A stretch of DNA of 64,000 nt from Plantago ovata (lineage: Eukaryota; Streptophyta; Magnoliopsida; Lamiales; Plantaginaceae), in NCBI GenBank assembly GCA_028274465.1, contig CM051455.1:55818738-55882737 (forward strand), written 5' to 3'. The stretch's first letter is position 1. Each line of letters starts with the position of its first letter. The notes under the pieces are model-generated. The model had not been told where the DNA came from, searched no databases, and saw only the letters and a list, made by a program, of their open reading frames with translations. Below are positions 48,371-60,557 of the stretch, in pieces. Both the position numbers and the translations under genes were made by a program.

Positions 48371-49227
48371 ATCATAATTAAATTTGTTTAAAGCCAAGAA
48401 TGAACTATCACTACTACACCAAATGGTTTTGTGTGCAATGGTAGATTTATCCCGAGGCTTAAAACTGAACGTGGCTTAGATCAATGTGTTGTGTATAAAT
48501 TCACCGAACAAATATGTGTTTGTAGAGAATTAATATATCTACTTAACATGCAAGAATTCAAAGATGAAGATGGATAACAATAAAAGATAAATATTGATGG
48601 TAGCTTAGTAGAATCAGCGTGCTATGGGTTATCATATGCAAAACGAGTTCCGTGCGTAAGGACTTCAACAAGATAAACTCATTTAGACATGTTTAAGACA
48701 CACTTTTCTTTACAAGGAATCTATCAATACTATAATCCCAGTTGTCACAAAGCCAAACATTAGTATGTTTATGTTATACAAATCTACAAATCGCAAGTAT
48801 GAATTGACCACAAAGTTATCACATGTTTTGCATTCTACGAAGTTGGCTACTTCGTTCATAGATAAATAAACATAACATAAAACACTCAAATCCTCAAGCA
48901 TGCATGTTCATAACCCAAAAGCATATTGATTCTACTACTACCGCCAACAAAAGAGATTTAGCTATTCATGGCAATGAAGAGGAACATAATGCAATATGTA
49001 TAATATTAAAAACCAAACATAACCAGATCCAAAATATATAGAGTATGATACAATTGTTACCCCGTTTTGTCACAATACGGAGGATTGCTCGCGCTCTAAA
49101 ATATGACAGATTCGGATTACAAAATGCAACAAATCTCCAATCTCTGTATTTTCCAAGCCCTTCAACAATGGTGGTCTATAGAAAATCTCCAGACCCAATC
49201 TTACAACACGGAAGGAAAACATCAATC
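48371..49227. other. Intergenic DNA, nothing recognised
   Basis: AT-rich, no supported gene. It ends at the breakpoint where homology to the CLASSY block begins (49228). Confidence 0.45.
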
Positions 49228-49236
49228 AACGGTTAC

Positions 49237-50861
49237 CTTTTTTTTTTAGAAATGAATTTAGCGGTCCAAGATCAGATGATCGTACTCTTGGTTACCAAGA
49301 TACAATTTTGGCTTTTACAATCAACATTCTTTCTAGAAAGAGCCAGCATTTACATCCTGCTTTGATGAGGCCTCTTTAGTTAAAGGTCGTCCTGCCGTCG
49401 TATTCATGGACACTGTTTCACTGGTTTCATCAACCTCCATTTCCTCGGAAGAGTCTTTTTCTACAAAAGTAATTATAGAGAACCATAATATTAAACAACT
49501 GCAGGAAAATTCAGAGAATAAGCTTTTTTTATAATCCTTTTGTTTAAACTGCGAATGCAAGTGAAGTACCAATAACCCCCCCCCCCCCCCCCAACACACA
49601 CACACATGGTGACTCAACCTACTAGCACTGCGAATGTATAGTTTTTGTCTTGAACACCCATTGACAGCCAAGTGAAACCTTTTCTACTCAGAATTAAGTA
49701 ATGAAACATGAAAGTAGCATTTCTGTCATTGCGCGTTTAATGTATTTTATTTTTAGGAGTCTGCCGTTTAAAGTAAAAAAATTATCATTGTGCATTTAAA
49801 GTACTTTTGAAATACCTATATATCAACGACGTCTCTTGGCAGACGACCCTTTTATTCGCATAGAACATGTCATCTTTCTGAACTCAGCTTCATCAACTGC
49901 CACAACTTCGTCTTCATCCTCGTTCTCTGCACAATGAATGAATTATTAACATAAGACCACAACTACTAACTTTGCCGGCTTATATTACAAGCATTCTCAA
50001 CATTGCATTCGTAAATAAAGGAGATCCACATAGTTTTGGAAGAGTTGAACAATAAGATGTTAACTTGGGCTCGACGGAACTCCTTGGAGGAAATCTCAAG
50101 TACAACATAGTTCGAAACATCATGGAGAGAGAATGGTCAAAACGTCAAAGTTGAATAAACAATAGTTGAGCAACAGAAACCAAGAAATATACATTTCCTG
50201 TGTCCAGTACAGCTCAGGCTTGTAAGCATTACATAATGTTACTGAAAATCAAGACCAGCTCTCAATCAAACAGATTGAAGATATGAACAAAATAATGTAT
50301 TTATCTCGTGGTAAAATTAAAATCAATTAAATTTTACCACAAGTTGTCATATAACCCAAAAGGAATTTCCCATGTTTCATTCAGGAAGGTTAAAACACAT
50401 TTTCTCATATTGGTCACGAACAATGACATGAAAAAAAATTATCTTCGTAAATTACCATGATTATGGCTAGGGGTACCAGATCTTTGCATGGAGTAGTTTC
50501 GATTTCTCTTCCTTTTCTTTGATGTCTGCTGATCTGGTAAGGGTGATTCTCTTCCCCTCATCTGACCTAAGTCCTTGGAACCCTGAGGCACAGACCTATG
50601 CCCAGTCTTTGTCTGTCTCTCTTGACTACTTGCATCATTACCAAGAGACATATTTTTAACATACTTGAAGTTCACTCCATCATGTGCCACCTTGGCCTGA
50701 GTCTGACTCTGTGTCATGCCACCAGGAAAATACCTACTTGTATTTTTTGCATACGTATTTTTAACAAACTTGAAGTTCACTCCCTCAAGTGTCACCTTGG
50801 CCTGTGGTACTGCCATGGTGGCCTCAGAGCTACTGTCTGACTCACTATCACTCTGTGTCAT
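49237..50861 (-). pseudogene. CLASSY-like gene copy C, exons 1-3 only
   Basis: Exon 1 50456-50861 (ATG at 50861, MTQSDSESDSSSEAT), exon 2 49816-49926 and exon 3 49237-49460 match copies A and B. Homology stops right after the exon 3 donor (GGTTACC, 49231), so exons 4-7 with the zinc-finger-like region and ATPase are absent. Exon 3 is 224 rather than 228 bases, shifting the frame. Exon 1 is 84 bases longer than in copy A because the VTLxGVNFKxVKN segment is duplicated in frame. It cannot make an ATPase. Confidence 0.85.
49576..49606. repeat. Poly-C / (AC)n tract in CLASSY copy C
   Basis: Run of about 16 C followed by (AC)n, corresponding to 31643-31673. Confidence 0.8.
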
Positions 50862-53813
50862 CAAGTGAAACAATAACATTTCATACTTTAGTTTAGCAAA
50901 TCACAGGGTTGAAATTAAACTGAGCATCCCATTATTCTTTACATATAGACTCTGATAACAAAATACTCCGTCTGTTTCACTACAAATGTAAACTGTTCTC
51001 ACTCGGAATGTACACTTCCCATTTTTGTCAAGAGCACACACATAAATTCTACTTAATCTCTGAATTCAAAGCGGACAGTTGTAGTGAAATGGAGAAGGTA
51101 CAAGCTAGGATAATACACACATCCAGTTAGGTGGTTTATACAGAAAACCCCCAACGAATTTAACATGCAACTACACAGCAAACATGCCATCTACAAGTAT
51201 ATGCTAACAATAAATTATCTGCTTACAAAGATTTCTACGAGAGATTAACCATAAAGCATCACGTAATGCGGTAGTAAGTAAAATAAATCAGATAAAAACT
51301 AATTACAATTCTGACTACATTAGGTTTACTGATGTAATAGAAAAAGGAAAATCTCAAGAAACTGAAGTTACAAAAGGACAAATGATATCTTTTTTGAAGT
51401 TTCGATGTTGGCTAATCTTGCCAATTTTGTTATCAATCTATTACTTAAACCTTTTCCTTATTATGCAATCACGTTTTATTGTTATACCCATTTCTCATAC
51501 ATTATTTATTTATTTATTTGAGAAACAGAACTTGATTTCATTCAAAGCCAAAAGTGTTTATATCAAAATCATGGCACAGAAACATTTGCCTCACGCTGAA
51601 ATTTCACAAAAAAAAAGGAGAAGCAAGTTCAGGGGTCATAATAACATTCAAATAGTCTCTTTCTATAATACCTGTTCGAACCCTAGAATTCAAATAATTT
51701 CAAAACTATCCAATTCAATAATTCGAGTAGTACATACCACAGATGGTATCAACACGAGTGATAACCACCATACAAAGATGGCATATCCACAAAACCATTC
51801 ACATATGGCATGCAAAAGAACTAGGTGCTCTAAGTGTCATACAGATATACCGTTTACGGTCGGTGTTAATTAACAAAAGATAAACTAAATATTCAAACAT
51901 CACTTTGAAGACACAGCAGCTGCACCATGGTTGTTCATTGGTTATGAACAGACTATTGAGTCCCATAAAATCCATTGGCAGCTTGATTTAGTGCATTGGA
52001 TTGTCATTCAAAAGCTTTCTACGTGATCATCTTCAGACATACACTATGAGCTATATATGTTAATAACAGGTCAGGAAGGCCATCTTACTCAGAAGGATGG
52101 CTAGATCAAGTCACCTGGTTGACAGGCAAGTTCATTTTATGATTATCAAATGTTTTTCATATGTAAACCACTCAATTTATCTGTGAATTCCAAAATCTTC
52201 AGACATGGCCACAAACCAATAAGATGCAAAAATATTAGTGAGACCATCACTTGTTATTTTATGATTAATTCTTCAACAAACCCGATTCAAGAGTTAAATA
52301 TCGATTCAAATCCAAAAAACAAAAGGATAGACTAAATAAGAAACAAGAGTTATTTTATAAATTTAATAATCAGGATAGACTAAAACCTAAAAGGAATCAG
52401 AATAACAACACAGGATACGATAAACTTAATCATCCATGATAACACTTAAAAATAAGCCTCACCATCTTCTTGACAACACAGGATACTAAAACCTAAAAGC
52501 AATCAGAATAACAACACAGGATATGAGAAACTTAATCATCCATGATAACACTTAAATAACCATTCTTGTTGAGTTTCAACCATAAAATAACACTCACCAT
52601 AGAATAAACGGACATGGATTTAGCAGCTAATCAAGTAAGCAAGGGGGAGGTGCAGGAAGAAATTCGTGGATCTTACCGGGGATAGAAAAAACGCAAAATG
52701 GCAAAAAGGAAAGATTGGGAGTATTTTCACATAATTAAAGTTTTTGTCTGTAGTGTGTACTTCAAAAATGGCAAAAAAGGTTTATGGGTAAAGTAAATTT
52801 TTTTACTCATTTATGAAAACTTCAGAGTTAATTATTTTTATTCGAGAACAAATTTTACTCCTAGAAAGGATGACCACAAACCAAATGAGGACAAAGTGCA
52901 CGAAAAATAAATAGAAAAAAGGTAAGGAAAATAAAAAAGAATAGGGGAAATTTTATATTTTACCATTTGAGTACCTTGGCGCGAATCCACCATTAGGTTT
53001 AGGGTGGGGCGAATCTTTTCGTTTAAAATGTCAAACCGAAGATTTTATTGGCCTTTAGAAGTTGCGAATTTATCAGGGAGTAATTAACTGAAAAGGTTTA
53101 CATTGCGTTCGAAATATGCAATTACAGTAAGTACATTATGCTAAGGGATTAAAGATCCTACATTACATTTTATTTTTATATTACTATCCAAAAATCATTT
53201 CTAATAAGTTTATCCGGGAGTACTTTTTTAATAAGCACAAATCTACCTACATTAAATATTAATTAATAAATAATCTATATACAACGGTAACATTTAGACT
53301 CTTAGGTAGAGAAATATTGAAAAAGCAAGCAAAGAATAAGAATGCTGTTGTAGTGCTGTAGGCACTTGAGCATGAAAACTGAAGGTTTGAATGTCTTCAC
53401 TTGAATTTCAAAAGGCAACTTTCAAGCAGCATGAATTACTCCCTCACACACAAGTGCCCAAAATTTGAACCCAGCAGAATAGATTTCAATAATAGGTCCC
53501 AAAAAATGAACTTTGTGGACAATTAATTTTGGACCATTAATCAAGAAGATGGAAAGATTTTCAGTAATTAAACAAAAATTTCATTAGTATCTCTCACATA
53601 CTTTCTTATTTTTTTGTTATAATTTTTATAAGTATAATCTAGCAAGTGCTACTAACCCTCTTCCATAGGAATAGGATTGCCATTATAACAACCATTATGA
53701 TTACCATATCATATACCCACAAATCAAAATCTTTGACTCATTAAAGATACAAATTTCAAATTTGACAAAATAAATAATAAAAATAAAAAAGAAAAGTAGG
53801 AGCAGCAAATTAC
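50862..53813. other. Upstream non-coding region, copy C
   Basis: Counterpart of 14613-17820 and 33884-36930, with deletions. The B3GALT exons 2-6 found in A and B are missing here. A short ACAACACAGGATA array lies at 52380-52560. Confidence 0.5.
50966..51098. mobile_element. Stowaway-type MITE upstream of CLASSY copy C
   Basis: Counterpart of 14717-14850 and 33988-34103; left end CTCCGTCTGTTTCACTACAA, flanked by TA. Confidence 0.7.
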
Positions 53814-53895
53814 CTGTCGGTGAAGTGCATCCAATACAAAGGAAAATGGTGAGTTTTCTTGAATATGATGATGATCCTCTGTTCTTCCAAGACAT
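53814..53895 (-). pseudogene. B3GALT exon 1 remnant, copy C
   Basis: Reads MSWKNRGSSSYSRKLTIFLC, the closest of the three copies to the usual B3GALT start MSWK. A 16-base deletion in the membrane anchor shifts the frame before the donor. No further B3GALT exon follows. Confidence 0.8.
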
Positions 53896-54399
53896 CGTCC
53901 TTAACCTAATCCTCTCACATTTTTTTCTTCTCTTCTTGATGGATCTGTTATGAATTAAGTACTACTAGTTAATAAAATAATTAGCTTATTATTGAAGTAG
54001 CTAGAATGGGAGTCGAAGAAATGTCACTATCTATCTAGTAGAGTTTGTGTCGAGAGAGAGATAAAGAAGAATTTGGGGAAGAAGATGAAGTACACGAGAC
54101 TAGAAGGGGAGTTTGTGTGTCTCGAGCCAGACCGGTATTGGAACTTCACTGGAAATGTAATGGACCAACTGCTAATCAAAATTATTAAAAAAATTGAGGG
54201 AGTTTTAAAAGTAGAAGAAGATATAAACTATAATGATAATATACACCTTAAATTTTTATAATAATTTTATTATTTATTTTACCATTATAGTTTAATATTA
54301 ATTTGTAGTCAAAGTCGAACACGGTTGACCAGTCAAAGTCAAAATGGGACAATTACTCATAGATGGAGGTAGTATTATCTTTCGGTAGTAGTCCTCGTA
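53896..54399. other. Former B3GALT promoter region, copy C, and flank
   Basis: Homology to block A ends at about 54140 (ACCGGTATTG). A TACTACCTCCATCTATGAG terminus on the minus strand at about 54350-54370 looks like one end of a Stowaway element whose other end I could not find. Confidence 0.4.
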
Positions 54400-54663
54400 C
54401 TTCCTCCATTTCATTAACAACTTTCTAGGTTTTCATTTTGGGCGTTCTCTTACAAACTTCGTAACCCAAATATGGAAAAATTTTCAACCGGCTTACAATT
54501 TTTTTATTATTTATCTCTCCTTCTTTATAACAACTTTTTCACTCTCTATTATATTTTATCACCCTTTCAAAATTAAAAAATCATACAAATCAATTTTTTT
54601 AATATTATTCCTTAAAATTGGTAATTTTTACCACTTAGGAAGTAACTAAAAAAATGGAGGAAG
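54400..54663. mobile_element. Stowaway-type MITE (264 bp)
   Basis: Ends CTTCCTCCATTTCATTAACA and, on the other strand, CTTCCTCCATTTTTTTAGTT, flanked by TA (54398-54399, 54664-54665). Confidence 0.8.
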
Positions 54664-54841
54664 TATTGATAGTACTTCCTACGGTAGGTGATAAGCTAAC
54701 ACTAACCACTGCAATAATAATTGAAATTCTTATTATTGTATATTCCTTTCAAGATTTCTATTACCTTCTAAAGCCTTCCATTAGAAAGTATAAATAGAGG
54801 ACATTAGAGAGCTTGAGAAGGCATTCTAAATACTGACTATT

Positions 54842-55578
54842 CTATTCTCTCTTACACAGGAAAAGAAAAAGCTCTCTCCCTCCCCCTTGAAACCGTCGTC
54901 GCGCCACCTTTACTGCTTCTTCACATTCAAAAATTGCACCATCATACCTGCAAAGATTGCACTTAATTTGTTTAATCAAGAATATACAATCTTCTATCAA
55001 AATCACGTAAATACAATAAATATGGAACTGTACTGAACAAATATAGAATTGGAGTGACAAGTATGATTGATCAACATTATTTAATTCGGAAAAAACCAAA
55101 ATATTGATCTTTGAATAAAGGCACTCACTCTCCTGAAAAAAACTTGATTTGGGCTTTCACATAACCCATGTATGCTTGGGATGGCATCCCAAACATATCT
55201 ACTTTGGACAAAGAATCAGTAAACTCTGCCATGGCTTGATAGGCACAATCAACTTGACTGAGCTTCAACAGAGCCTCAGCTCTACACGAGTTAAGTTGTA
55301 TAACAAATAAATCACTTTGTTATAAATATTTAAACAATGTGAATTACTTTGATCCGAAGCTTCCAAAGGAAAAAAATATAACATACCTGGGGAGAAAAGT
55401 AAGCACCAGCCTCAATGGCTGCATTGACTTGTTTCAATGCAGTAATCCAGTCACCACCCTCTCTAGCGCCTATGCAATTAGTAATATGGAGCTCTATCGT
55501 GCTCAACTTCTTCACCACTGTCGCGTCAACTAAGAAATTACCAATAGAAAGATGGTGTTTCGCCTGTTTCACATTTCC
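54842..55578 (-). pseudogene. TTL-like (TPR-thioredoxin family) gene fragment
   Basis: Three pieces on the minus strand: 55387-55578 (GNVKQAKHHLSIGNF and GDWITALKQVNAAIEAGAYF), 55129-55295 (CRAEALLKLSQVDCAY, MFGMPSQAYMGYVKAQI) and 54842-54947 (YDGAIFECEEAVKVARRRFQ). The order and phrasing match the central TPR array of plant TTL proteins, which carry six TPRs and a C-terminal thioredoxin-like domain and act in osmotic and brassinosteroid signalling. The first and third pieces have good splice sites; the second has ACAA where an ACAG acceptor is expected. The N-terminal TPRs and the thioredoxin-like domain are absent, so it is a broken fragment. Confidence 0.65.
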
Positions 55579-55935
55579 CTAACCTGCACTGAGTTATATT
55601 GATTACTAACAAGTAACAAATACTTCAGGAAGTAAACTCATTCAAATATAAAAAGAAACATACATTGAAGTACCTAAAAATACATGACATTCAACAACCT
55701 GAATAAAGTTGCTATGAACCACAATTAGATAATCGATATTGCAGGAAGAATACTCATTCAGATAATTGAACACTGCAGTAAACGCCCTCAACAACTCTAA
55801 ACTTTGCTACCAAGACATTACACAAACCTAATATTAAGTCCCAGTCAACAACTCTAAACTATGCTACCAAGACATTACACAAACATAATATTGAGTTCCA
55901 GAGGATCCTGACCACTTTACAGCATAGGAACTAGG
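55579..55935. other. Intergenic DNA with short direct repeat
   Basis: AACTCTAAACT(T/A)TGCTACCAAG and ACATTACACAAAC phrases are repeated about 60 bases apart near 55800-55890. No gene. Confidence 0.4.
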
Positions 55936-55940
55936 GTTTC

Positions 55941-57818
55941 TGTAATATCCCGTAATTTCTAATTAAATTTATAATAACACTATTTTATTGTATTATTATT
56001 ATTTTTTATTTTTTTGTTATCGATGTTTTTGCTAAACTAGCTTTAAGGTTGCGTATTTATTTTAGTTATGGATTAGTTATACTTCGTCCAATAATTTAAT
56101 CGAGCATTTAACGGGCATAATTCATACGTTCTTTCGGTCCAACATTTATATGCTTGGTAGACGTATTTTCTAAGGACTTATTTGGTATTTCAAGTTTCAA
56201 CACACAAGTAGCTTACAAGTACCTTCATCATCCCTTCATAGTTTACTAACACCTCAACCACCCAAGTGTTAGACATGCAAATGACCCCAAGTGTTTTACA
56301 TGCAAATTGCATAAGTGTTAGACATGCAAATGAACCAAGTGTTGTACATGCAAATAATCTAAGTGTTGGACATGCAAATAGTTTACTACCTCAATCACTC
56401 AAGTGTTGACAAGCACATAGCTTACTAAGCACACTTGTGTTGGAAAGGAAGTAGCTTACAAGCACCTTGGTCATCAATTTTTGAGGAGGTTGTTGGAGAT
56501 GTGGATGAGATGAGAGTACTTCACCCTTAAGAAAAGTGATAGGCATAATTTTGAGCCTATAAATAAGGGCAAGTCTTAGTTCATTTACCACCATACATAC
56601 TCATTTGCAAAAGAAAGGTATAAGAAAGACACTAGACACTACCAAAAAACTTCTAATTCTTGTCCTAATTAAATTTTTGCTCTACAAACACTCAATCAAA
56701 AACTATCTTGAGCCCTTTTCATATTTCTTATCCACCACTTCCAAATCGTTTCTCATTTCTGCCACTTCAACGTCCGCTAGGTAACTTGTAATCCGAGGGT
56801 CTCGTTATTTGTGTTTTGTTAAGAAACTTGAAAGGTGAGTGTTCACCCCAAAACTATCAATTTTCAAAACCTGGAAGGATATGTGCTATACGTGTATAGA
56901 TATACTTATATGTATTATATTATGATATTATGTATGTTTCAGCTCTTTTAAAATATCTACGTCCTAAAAATGACTATTTTTACCTTATCATGTATGGCTT
57001 CAATCCGTCTTGTACTATCTCTTCTGCAGGTTTATTACTCGGTTATCCGAATTCTAAATCTATTATTTTATGTTTGTATGTTGTTCTGTTGTCTCTCTTA
57101 TGACTTTCTGACCGGTCGATTAGGATTGCACATAAGTAGACTTGGATAGAATGTGGGACTATCAAGTTACTTATGGGTTATCCTAGTCTAATCCCATAAG
57201 ATTTGAAGCATAAGGGTTGAGATCTTTTTGGGTCGTAGGATTTTCTGTTGCCCCAAAGTACACGGGTATACTTTTTGTCCAGTGTTGTATACCCTCTAGA
57301 GGGAGTCATAAGGGCATTCTGGGAGTAGGAGTAATAAGGGGGACTGCACCAACAATTCTGTTATGTCTGTGTATTTCTGTTCTGCCTGTGAAATTCTGTT
57401 ATGCTATCTGTCTGCTATTTTTTCTGTATGTGTTTGACTTTCTTTCAAAATTATTATTTTCTGCATCAAAATTCATTCTACTGCATGAACACCACTGAGA
57501 TCCTTTATCTCACACTCCTTTCAAAATTCCTTCCTTATAGATTCCACTGAAGGCATTCAAGAGTAGATGTCCAGCGACGAAGTGTTGGGATTTGGGAGTT
57601 ATTTTGGGCTTTATGTGTTCTGTTAAATTATTTTCCCTCAGTTGACTTATCTTTGACTTAGTCACCATTGTTTTTTGTAATTTTAATTCGTGTACGCGCT
57701 ATAAACACCTGGATCGTTCTTTGATATTTATTGAAATCCGCTGCTTTTGAGTTTAAAAATATTTTATTTTCCAGGAAAAATCATTTTTATTTTTCTTTAA
57801 AAATTATGTACCGTTACA
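55941..57818 (+). mobile_element. Solo LTR (1,878 bp)
   Basis: Starts TGTAATATCCCGTAATTTC and ends TACCGTTACA, with an exact 5-bp duplication GTTTC on both sides (55936-55940, 57819-57823). A TATA box (CTATAAATAAG, 56558-56568) is followed by a leader-like region. Upstream of it lies an array of short direct repeats. No internal domain or second LTR in the window, so a solo LTR. Confidence 0.85.
56210..56420 (+). repeat. Short tandem repeats in U3 of the solo LTR
   Basis: CAAGTGTTAGACATGCAAAT and variants (AAGTGTT[T/G]TACATGCAAAT, AAGTGTTGGACATGCAAAT) recur five or more times at about 27-30-base spacing, ending roughly 140 bases before the TATA box. Such arrays often act as enhancers of LTR promoters. 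Confidence 0.75.
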
Positions 57819-58209
57819 GTTTCGGTTGTGTTCGGGGTTGAAATTTGCGGTTTCTGAGTGAACAATGTCCTCAACCATCGGGAACCGACGGAGTATGATG
57901 GAGGAGGTTTAGATTTAAGCAGTGTATAAATAATTTATTTTAATACTAAATCTTGAATGTAAATTTATACCCCATAACTTTTTAATTAAATTTTCTATTT
58001 TCTATTTTTTTTTTAATTATACACTTTAAAATATGTAGCATATATGGCTTGCCCATGTTCTTTTACTTCTATGTTATAACTACTAATTTTGTGTCTATTG
58101 AAAATGGATGAGAAAAATCTATTATGTTTGCTATTGCAATTTTCTGTGGAGCCATGTATGTATGTAGTACTATATAGCTAGCTAATTTTGTGAAGATAGT
58201 TTGTTGTAG
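57819..58209. other. Intergenic or intronic DNA, no gene recognised
   Basis: AT-rich. It ends in an acceptor-like TTTGTTGTAG that opens an exon-like stretch. Confidence 0.35.
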
Positions 58210-58345
58210 GAATCTAGTAATGGCCTTGACAGGACAACCAACTTTGTCATTTATGCAAATTGTAACCAACTCCTCTTGGAGCTGGCAGTGACAGTGATGT
58301 GGGAAGTTCTGTTGTTTGAAGACTTACAAATGGAAAACTATTATG
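58210..58345 (+). other. Exon-like open stretch interrupted by the Copia insertion
   Basis: After an acceptor-like TTTGTTGTAG a frame is open for 45 codons (ESSNGLDRTTNFVIYANC...) and ends at TATG followed by a GTAGGT donor-like site. The Copia element duplicated exactly GTAGG of that site. I do not recognise the protein. Past the right LTR, TTTACTTTTGCAG at 63935-63947 opens another possible exon (63948-64000, reading HLITNHSYKFVPLVRLW), but the phases do not agree. Confidence 0.25.
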
Positions 58346-58350
58346 GTAGG

Positions 58351-58622
58351 TATAAAACTGGAATTGTATTGATAGAATAAGATTGAATGATACAATTACA
58401 GTTCAATCAAGAAAGGGAAAATGTGTAAGAAAGATCTCTGAAGATCATGAAGTGAAAAGTGAATGAAATGGAGAAGGAACTCTGTTTATATAGTTACAGA
58501 GTTACCGACTTAGTACAATCATCAGTGCACGACGTACTCCTCTAATCAGGCTTAATTCGTCTTTCCTTCTCAATTCGTCTGTCCTCAATTCCTTTCAGTT
58601 CGTCCGTCGTGGTGAGCTTACA
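58351..58622 (-). repeat. Copia 3' LTR (272 bp)
   Basis: Aligned with 63559-63893 throughout; differs by three substitutions and lacks the 37-base and two 13-base duplications found in the 5' LTR. TATATAAAC-type promoter motif within. Confidence 0.95.
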
Positions 58623-58632
58623 TCCCCCGGTA
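58623..58632 (-). other. Copia polypurine tract
   Basis: Minus strand reads ACCGGGGGA directly before the 3' LTR start TGTAAGC, the expected site for plus-strand priming. Confidence 0.7.
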
Positions 58633-58689
58633 AGTTGTGCGTGTATGTTTAACAAGCCCAACTTAGAAGTGAACCGGGAAAAGAGTGGG

Positions 58690-60557
58690 AGAGCTAATGG
58701 TTTTGTCAAAATGTCCGCCTATTGATCAACATTGGAAATATGAAGTAATCTGATCGTGTTGTTGATGATGCGTTCTCTGATGACGTGACAATCGATCTCT
58801 ATATGTTTGGTGCGCTCATGTTGTACTGGATTATGAGCTAGATGATAAGCTGACAGGCTATCCGTGTAAAGTGTTGCTGGAGATGTATGGTCGACACAGA
58901 AATCCTTCAATAAGTACTTCAACCATTGTATTTCACATGTTGTTGTTGCAGCAGCTCGATATTCTGCTTCTGCGCTTGATTTACTAACTGTAGCTTGTTT
59001 CTTTGATTTCTAGGATATGAGTGATCCTCCCAGAAAAATGGCATATCCTGTTATGTTGGGTCTTGTATCTTCATAAGAGCCATGGTCACTGCCTGAAAAT
59101 CCTCTGAGTTGAAGATCATTGTCAACAGAATAGAATATTCCTTGGCCTGGAGTTTTCTTCAAGTATCTAAGGACATGATGAGCCGCAGCTAGATGCTTGT
59201 GTGTTGGACAACTCATAAACTGGCTAAGTGTCTGCAAAGAAAAAGCTAAATCAGGTCGAGTAATAGTAAGATAAATCATCTTACCAATTAATCTTCTGTA
59301 TATTTGAGGATCTGGAAGTAAATGTTTTTCATTTGTGATGAGCTTATTTGTAGAAGACATTGGAACATATTCTGGCTTAGCAGCTGTGTATTATGTCTCT
59401 TTCAGTAAGTCAAGAGCATATTTGCGCTGGCAAATGTGATTCCTTTATCTGATCTTGCCACCTCGATGCCTAATATGTACTTTAAGTCTCCAAGATCCTT
59501 TATTGTGAATTGTTCATGAAGAAACTTCTTCACATTGTTTATTTCTGTCATACTGTTTCCTGCAAGTATAATATCATCAACGTATACTAACAAAGCAGTG
59601 AAATCAGTTGTAGTATGCTTCGTAAACAAAGAAGTATCAGTCTTTGACTGAACATAGCCAATTTGTATAAGAGTTTCTTGTAATTTGAAGAACCACTGGC
59701 GACTAGCTTGCTTGAGTCCATACAAGATTTTCACAATTTACAAACTTTATGCGTTCCTCCTGTATCATAGCCTGGTGGTGGAGTCATATAAACTTCCTCA
59801 GTCAGGTCTCCATGCAAAAAAGTTGTATTTACATCTAATTGATGTAAGAACCACCCTTTGGCAGCTGCAATAGCAAGTAAACACCTGACAGAAGTTAGTT
59901 TAATAACCGGAGAAAATGTATCAAAATAATCAAGACCATTCTCTTGAGTATATATCCTTTTGCAACAAGTCGAGTTTTGTATCGCTCTATACTTCCATCT
60001 GCCTTAAATTTGACTTTGAACACCCATTTGCATCCAATGCAATGCTTGTCAGGAGGCAAATCAACAAGTTGCCATGTCTTTGTTCTTTCTAAAGATGCAA
60101 GTTCAGAATTCATTGCTTCAATTCATTCTTTATGTTGACTTGCTTGTTTGTATGTCTTTGGTTCAGGTACAACTGTAATTGCAGCTGTAAAACACCTATG
60201 TGCCTGTGACAAATTGTTAGTGTTCAAGTAGTCATTTATTGGATATCTAACAGTGGGTATGGATTTGCAATGAACAAGATTAGCATAATTGTTATTTTTT
60301 AAAGATGGAGGCAAATCATAATCATAAATGGAGAGTTGTCTGGATATATTCGTCACTCTTGTGGACTTTCTTGTTGGTACTGGTTGTTGTACTGGCACAA
60401 CATTGACAACTGGAGCTTCTACTGGTTGTTGTTCTTGTACATTATGTACAACATGAGAAGTTCTTGCAGTTTCCTGTATCAACTGAAGTTCTTCTTGTTC
60501 TTCATGTGCTTGATGTTCAGTGTAATCATGAATTTCAATTGTATCTTGCTGCTTCAT
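58690..60557 (-). pseudogene. Copia pol 3' part: reverse transcriptase and RNase H, broken
   Basis: In order on the minus strand: a linker rich in Gln/Val (60557-60123), the RVT_2 start ([40 protein letters not shown]), [12 protein letters not shown], the catalytic YVDDIILAGN, IYRRLIGKMIYLTITRPDLA, then RNase H with LYTDSLSA and HERTKHIEID and the ADILTKP end. Lesions: frame changes near 60550, 59950 and 59745, and stops at about 60121, 59010 and 58717. The stops fit TGG to TGA/TAG and CAG to TAG changes, that is C-to-T on one or the other strand. Confidence 0.85.

Noticed and set aside
57217..57498. 93-codon frame in 57.2-57.5 kb
   Set aside because: It lies inside the solo LTR 55941-57818 and shows no known domain.
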